Assembly (NCBI GenBank): GCA_002348535.1
Contig: DEBL01000210.1
Span: forward strand, 1-9,816
DNA: 9,816 nucleotides
Reading direction: 5' to 3'
From: Deltaproteobacteria bacterium UBA2957
GTDB taxonomy: Bacteria; Myxococcota_A; UBA796
The position numbers were made by a program, and so were the translations under genes. The first letter of the stretch is position 1; every line of letters begins with the position of its first letter. This document shows positions 7,140 through 9,816 of this stretch, piece by piece. The notes below the pieces were generated by a model. That model ran no database searches and had not been told where the DNA came from. It saw only the letters and a program-made list of their open reading frames with translations.

Positions 7140-7609
7140 GCCTAAAACAGATTGCAGTTGACGAATGGCGCGCCGTCCTGACCGACCGTCGTGACAACCT
7201 TGTCCGAAACACCAATGCCGCGAAGTCTGGCACCCGTGTCGACGGGACGCATCGCCCCAGCAACCGGGGTGAGCGCGCTGCGGTGACCTCGGCGGGCTAC
7301 CTCGCCCACGGCCTCGCCGCGCGGACAACCGCCCTCGATGTTCACCTCGAGCATGTCGACAACATGGGGGCCGAGCCGCGGGACGAGGTGGCTGTCGGCG
7401 CATTGCTCACGCTGGCGTTCGACGACGGACCCGACGTGTTGATTGTTTTGTTCCCCGGTGGGGATGCCACGGTCTTGCCCTGCGGTGTACAAGTGCTCAG
7501 CATTCAATCCCCGCTCGCCCGCCAGCTGCAGGGTGCGGAAGTTGGGGATGTGCTCGAGATCGAGCGCAGTGGACGGGTTGCAGCGGTCGAACTGAAATCG
7601 ATTTGCTAA
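7136..7609 (+). CDS. GreA/GreB C-terminal-domain protein
   Basis: A 157-residue cytoplasmic protein with no signal peptide. Residues 86-156 match the GreA/GreB C-terminal FKBP-like domain. Diagnostic pieces are VAVGALLTLAF (86-96) and, near the end, SPLARQLQGAEVGDVLEI (125-142), the counterpart of the SPIARGLIGK segment of GreA. The first 80 residues are predicted helical (EWRAVLTDRRDNLV; GYLAHGLAARTTALDVHLEH) and may form a coiled-coil hairpin like that of Gre factors. The likely tip (HRPSNRGERAAV, 39-50) lacks the DLxEN pattern whose Asp and Glu promote RNA cleavage by GreA, so cleavage activity is doubtful. It may instead bind in the RNA polymerase secondary channel as other Gre-like proteins do; that is inference. 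The ATG overlaps the upstream TGA (ATGA), suggesting translational coupling. Similar short proteins are familiar from myxobacterial-type genomes. Confidence 0.75.
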   Translation: MSLKQIAVDEWRAVLTDRRDNLVRNTNAAKSGTRVDGTHRPSNRGERAAVTSAGYLAHGLAARTTALDVHLEHVDNMGAEPRDEVAVGALLTLAFDDGPDVLIVLFPGGDATVLPCGVQVLSIQSPLARQLQGAEVGDVLEIERSGRVAAVELKSIC

Positions 7610-7647
7610 TGGGCTTGGCAAACGCTGCGATCAACGCCAATATAGAA

Positions 7648-7654
7648 GAGGGGG
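7648..7654 (+). promoter_or_regulatory. Ribosome binding site of the propeller lipoprotein
   Basis: The purine run GAGGGGG ends seven bases before ATG 7662. It selects this ATG over the in-frame TTG at 7656, which lies too close to the run to be used. Confidence 0.65.
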
Positions 7655-7661
7655 ATTGCGC

Positions 7662-9788
7662 ATGTTTCGTTTCGTTTTGCTTGGATTCTTGGTGCAGGCA
7701 TGCACCGAATACAACGTCGTAAAACCGGCCGACGAGGACCCTCCGGGCGAAGATCCATCGGTCGACACGGCGGAACCGCCGCCGGGCACAGACGACCCAC
7801 CCGCCGATGACCCCGCCGACGATACCGGCGACCCGAGCACGCCACCCGACCCACCACCAGACTTGGACGAATGTCCTGAACTGGAGACCGGCGAATCGGT
7901 GGAGACCGACTCAAGCTGCCGCGCCGACCCGGAGACCGGTCCATTGAGCACGTGGGTGAAGTGGTCCATCGACTCGTTTGCTGAAGAGCCAGACTTCGAC
8001 GAGATGGTCACCGCTCCGATTGTGGGGCAGCTGGATGACGACAATGGGGATGGCGTCGTGGATGAGAACGACGTTCCCGACATCGTCGCCACCTTCGACG
8101 ACAACGGAGGTGCCGAAGACAAGATGGGCGTGATGCGAATCATCTCTGGCAATGGATACGACCACAGAGTGTTTCTGACCCAGTGGACCGAAGGGTCCGA
8201 CCAGTGGGGACCTTATCGCTACGGAACACCGGCCTTGGGCGACGTGGACAACGACGGGGAGACCGAAATTGTGGTTGTACTCGCCGGCCCGCCGGCGATC
8301 CCGGGCGATGCACCGCCCCCCGACGGACCTGGAATCGATGTTCCGCCACCCGAGGACAGTCCCATTGGGCCTCCACCACCTCCAACGCCCGGGATGGAAC
8401 CCGACATCAGTTGCTACCCGGCGGCGTTTGACTTGGATGGGACCATGGAGTGGCGCTACGAGGGCAGCTTCATCGACTGCGGTGGACACGCCATTGCGCT
8501 CGCCGACATGGAGGGCGATGGCACCGTTGAGGTGATCCTCGGTAAGGTCATCGTCAACGGCGAGAACGGAAGCTTGCAGGGCGAGGGCTGGAAAGGCGAC
8601 GCCTCGTACGGCGGCGCCTACTTTGAAGTCGGTCAGATTCCCTCCATCGGCGACATTGATGGGGACGGAGACCAAGAACTTCTGGCTGGAAACACGATTT
8701 ACGATCACAACGGCAACGAAGTGTGCAGCCTGATGGAGCCAAGCAAGGATGGCTTTACCGCGATCGCTGACCTCGACATGGATGGCGACGGTGAGATTGT
8801 GATGGTCTGGGACCACAAGATCACCATTCTAGACGAGACCTGCCGCGAGCTGCGCGAGTGGCCGATGGTGGGCAACGGCACCGGTGGGCCGCCCACGATT
8901 GCCGACTTTGACGCAGACGGCGAGCCTGAAATCGGCGTGGCGAGCGCGCTCGACTACTGCGTCTACGAGGCCACCAGTGAACTGCTCTGGGCTTTCGGAA
9001 CCACAGATGAGTCCAGCCATGCCACGGGCTCCACTGTGTTCGACTTTGAGGGCGATGGGCGCCCCGAGGTGGTGTACGGCGACGAGGTCACACTGTGGGT
9101 GCTCGACGGGCCGACCGGTGCGGTGCGGCTCGAGGATTCCGAGCATTCCTCTCGAACCCTCCACGAGTACCCTGTCGTCGTGGACTCCGACGGCGATGGC
9201 TATCCTGAAATCATCGTCCCCAATGGCGGCGGCCATTACGATGACGCCCGGACGGGATTGTACACACTTGGGTCCACTGAGCCCGGGGGCTGGATTGGCG
9301 GCCGCCAAGTGTGGAATCAGCATGCATACAACATCGTCAACATCAATGATGACCTCACCATTCCCGCCAGCCCCGAGTCCAATTGGCCCCGGCACAACAA
9401 CTTCCGGTCGGGTGATGTAAACCCAGTGTACGGAACATGGTCTCCCGATGCTGTACCCCTCACAGATGCATGCGCCTACGACTGCGACGAGGGGCTTCTG
9501 CGCCTGCAGGTGCGGCTCGCCAATCAAGGCACAGCCACCCTTCGCACGAACATGAAGTTGACTGTCTACGATGCGGACTCGGGGGATGTCCTCGCGATTG
9601 AAAACATCAGCCCGCCTCTCGACCCTGGCGAGGCGTCGGACGCCTTTGAGTACGCATTTGCCGCCGACGCCGTCGGCGCGGATGGACTCATCGTCGTGGT
9701 GGACGACGCCGATGGCATCGAGACCGTCCGCGAGTGCAACGAAGACAACAACGAGGTGTGGCTCGAGGCTGCTACCTGCGTAGACTAG
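7662..9788 (+). CDS. FG-GAP/VCBS-repeat beta-propeller lipoprotein with CARDB-like domain
   Basis: A 708-residue predicted surface protein. The signal ends in LVQAC (Cys14), a less usual lipobox. Residues 20-70 are a Pro/Asp-rich tether. Residues 95-530 form an integrin-like propeller with eight Asp-rich calcium loops near 125-139, 194-199, 282-287, 331-336, 370-377, 415-420, 461-466 and 508-513, for example GDIDGDGD and DSDGDGYPE. A proline-rich insertion (208-248) interrupts the propeller after the second loop. The segment RQVWNQHAYNIVNINDD (548-564), followed by NNFRSG (579-584), is a signature shared by related myxobacterial-type proteins. Residues 609-702 resemble a CARDB adhesion domain, ending ECNEDNNEVW (691-700). 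Cysteines occur in neighbouring pairs (71/86, 251/273, 604/608, 692/706), consistent with disulfides outside the cytoplasm. A role in adhesion or ligand binding is inferred. No catalytic motif was seen. Confidence 0.88.
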   Translation: MFRFVLLGFLVQACTEYNVVKPADEDPPGEDPSVDTAEPPPGTDDPPADDPADDTGDPSTPPDPPPDLDECPELETGESVETDSSCRADPETGPLSTWVKWSIDSFAEEPDFDEMVTAPIVGQLDDDNGDGVVDENDVPDIVATFDDNGGAEDKMGVMRIISGNGYDHRVFLTQWTEGSDQWGPYRYGTPALGDVDNDGETEIVVVLAGPPAIPGDAPPPDGPGIDVPPPEDSPIGPPPPPTPGMEPDISCYPAAFDLDGTMEWRYEGSFIDCGGHAIALADMEGDGTVEVILGKVIVNGENGSLQGEGWKGDASYGGAYFEVGQIPSIGDIDGDGDQELLAGNTIYDHNGNEVCSLMEPSKDGFTAIADLDMDGDGEIVMVWDHKITILDETCRELREWPMVGNGTGGPPTIADFDADGEPEIGVASALDYCVYEATSELLWAFGTTDESSHATGSTVFDFEGDGRPEVVYGDEVTLWVLDGPTGAVRLEDSEHSSRTLHEYPVVVDSDGDGYPEIIVPNGGGHYDDARTGLYTLGSTEPGGWIGGRQVWNQHAYNIVNINDDLTIPASPESNWPRHNNFRSGDVNPVYGTWSPDAVPLTDACAYDCDEGLLRLQVRLANQGTATLRTNMKLTVYDADSGDVLAIENISPPLDPGEASDAFEYAFAADAVGADGLIVVVDDADGIETVRECNEDNNEVWLEAATCVD

Positions 9789-9791
9789 GCC

Positions 9792-9816
9792 TTACTCCTC
9801 ATTGTCAGGTCCGAGT
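9792..9816 (-). CDS. Possible C-terminal end of a convergent gene
   Basis: On the minus strand the last eight codons inside the window read LGPDNEE followed by TAA (9794-9792), an acidic tail typical of a protein end. Its stop lies three bases from the TAG of the propeller lipoprotein, a spacing common for convergent genes. Eight codons are far too few to prove a gene. Confidence 0.25.

Noticed and set aside
7615..7646. TTGGCA...TATAGA promoter-like pair before the propeller gene
   Set aside because: The spacing of 20 bases is too long, and the transcript would start inside the ribosome binding site.
7911..8816. Minus-strand frame of 301 codons opposite the propeller gene
   Set aside because: The plus-strand frame carries eight calcium loops and the FG-GAP pattern. 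The antisense product is unlike any family I know.

Overview
The window is GC-rich and gene-dense. It holds one gene cut by the left edge, five complete genes, and a possible eight-codon gene tail at the right edge. No gap exceeds 125 bases. Four of the five complete genes encode predicted lipoproteins with acidic or proline-rich tethers. Together with FG-GAP/CARDB surface proteins, an arylsulfotransferase-like lipoprotein and a GreA-like small protein, this points to a Gram-negative bacterium of the Myxococcota (former Deltaproteobacteria) or a relative. That assignment is inference from protein style; there is no rRNA or other phylogenetic marker. No tRNA, rRNA, CRISPR array, transposase, integrase or phage gene was seen.

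Left part, minus strand (1-2704): a secreted alpha/beta-hydrolase lipoprotein gene (719-2704) is followed 48 bases downstream by an SGNH/GDSL-type hydrolase gene (670 down to the left edge). They look like a two-gene unit of extracytoplasmic hydrolases. A 124-bp divergent intergenic region (2705-2828) separates this unit from the plus-strand genes.

Centre, plus strand (2829-5483): an 884-residue lipoprotein is built like a trimeric autotransporter adhesin turned around. It has an N-terminal lipid anchor, a long coiled-coil stalk of IxxN heptads, and a C-terminal YadA-type beta-roll head of about 18 repeats. It has no beta-barrel anchor. This is the most distinctive object in the window.

Right part, plus strand (5562-9788): an arylsulfotransferase-like lipoprotein (5562-7139) shares an ATGA stop/start overlap with a small GreA/GreB C-terminal-domain protein (7136-7609). 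After 52 bp comes an FG-GAP/VCBS beta-propeller plus CARDB lipoprotein (7662-9788). Three bases beyond it, a reading frame on the opposite strand may mark the end of a convergent gene.

The common theme is the cell surface: two hydrolases, a stalked adhesin-like fibre, a sulfotransferase-like enzyme and a calcium-binding propeller. The GreA-like protein is the cytoplasmic exception. No single pathway ties them together from sequence alone.
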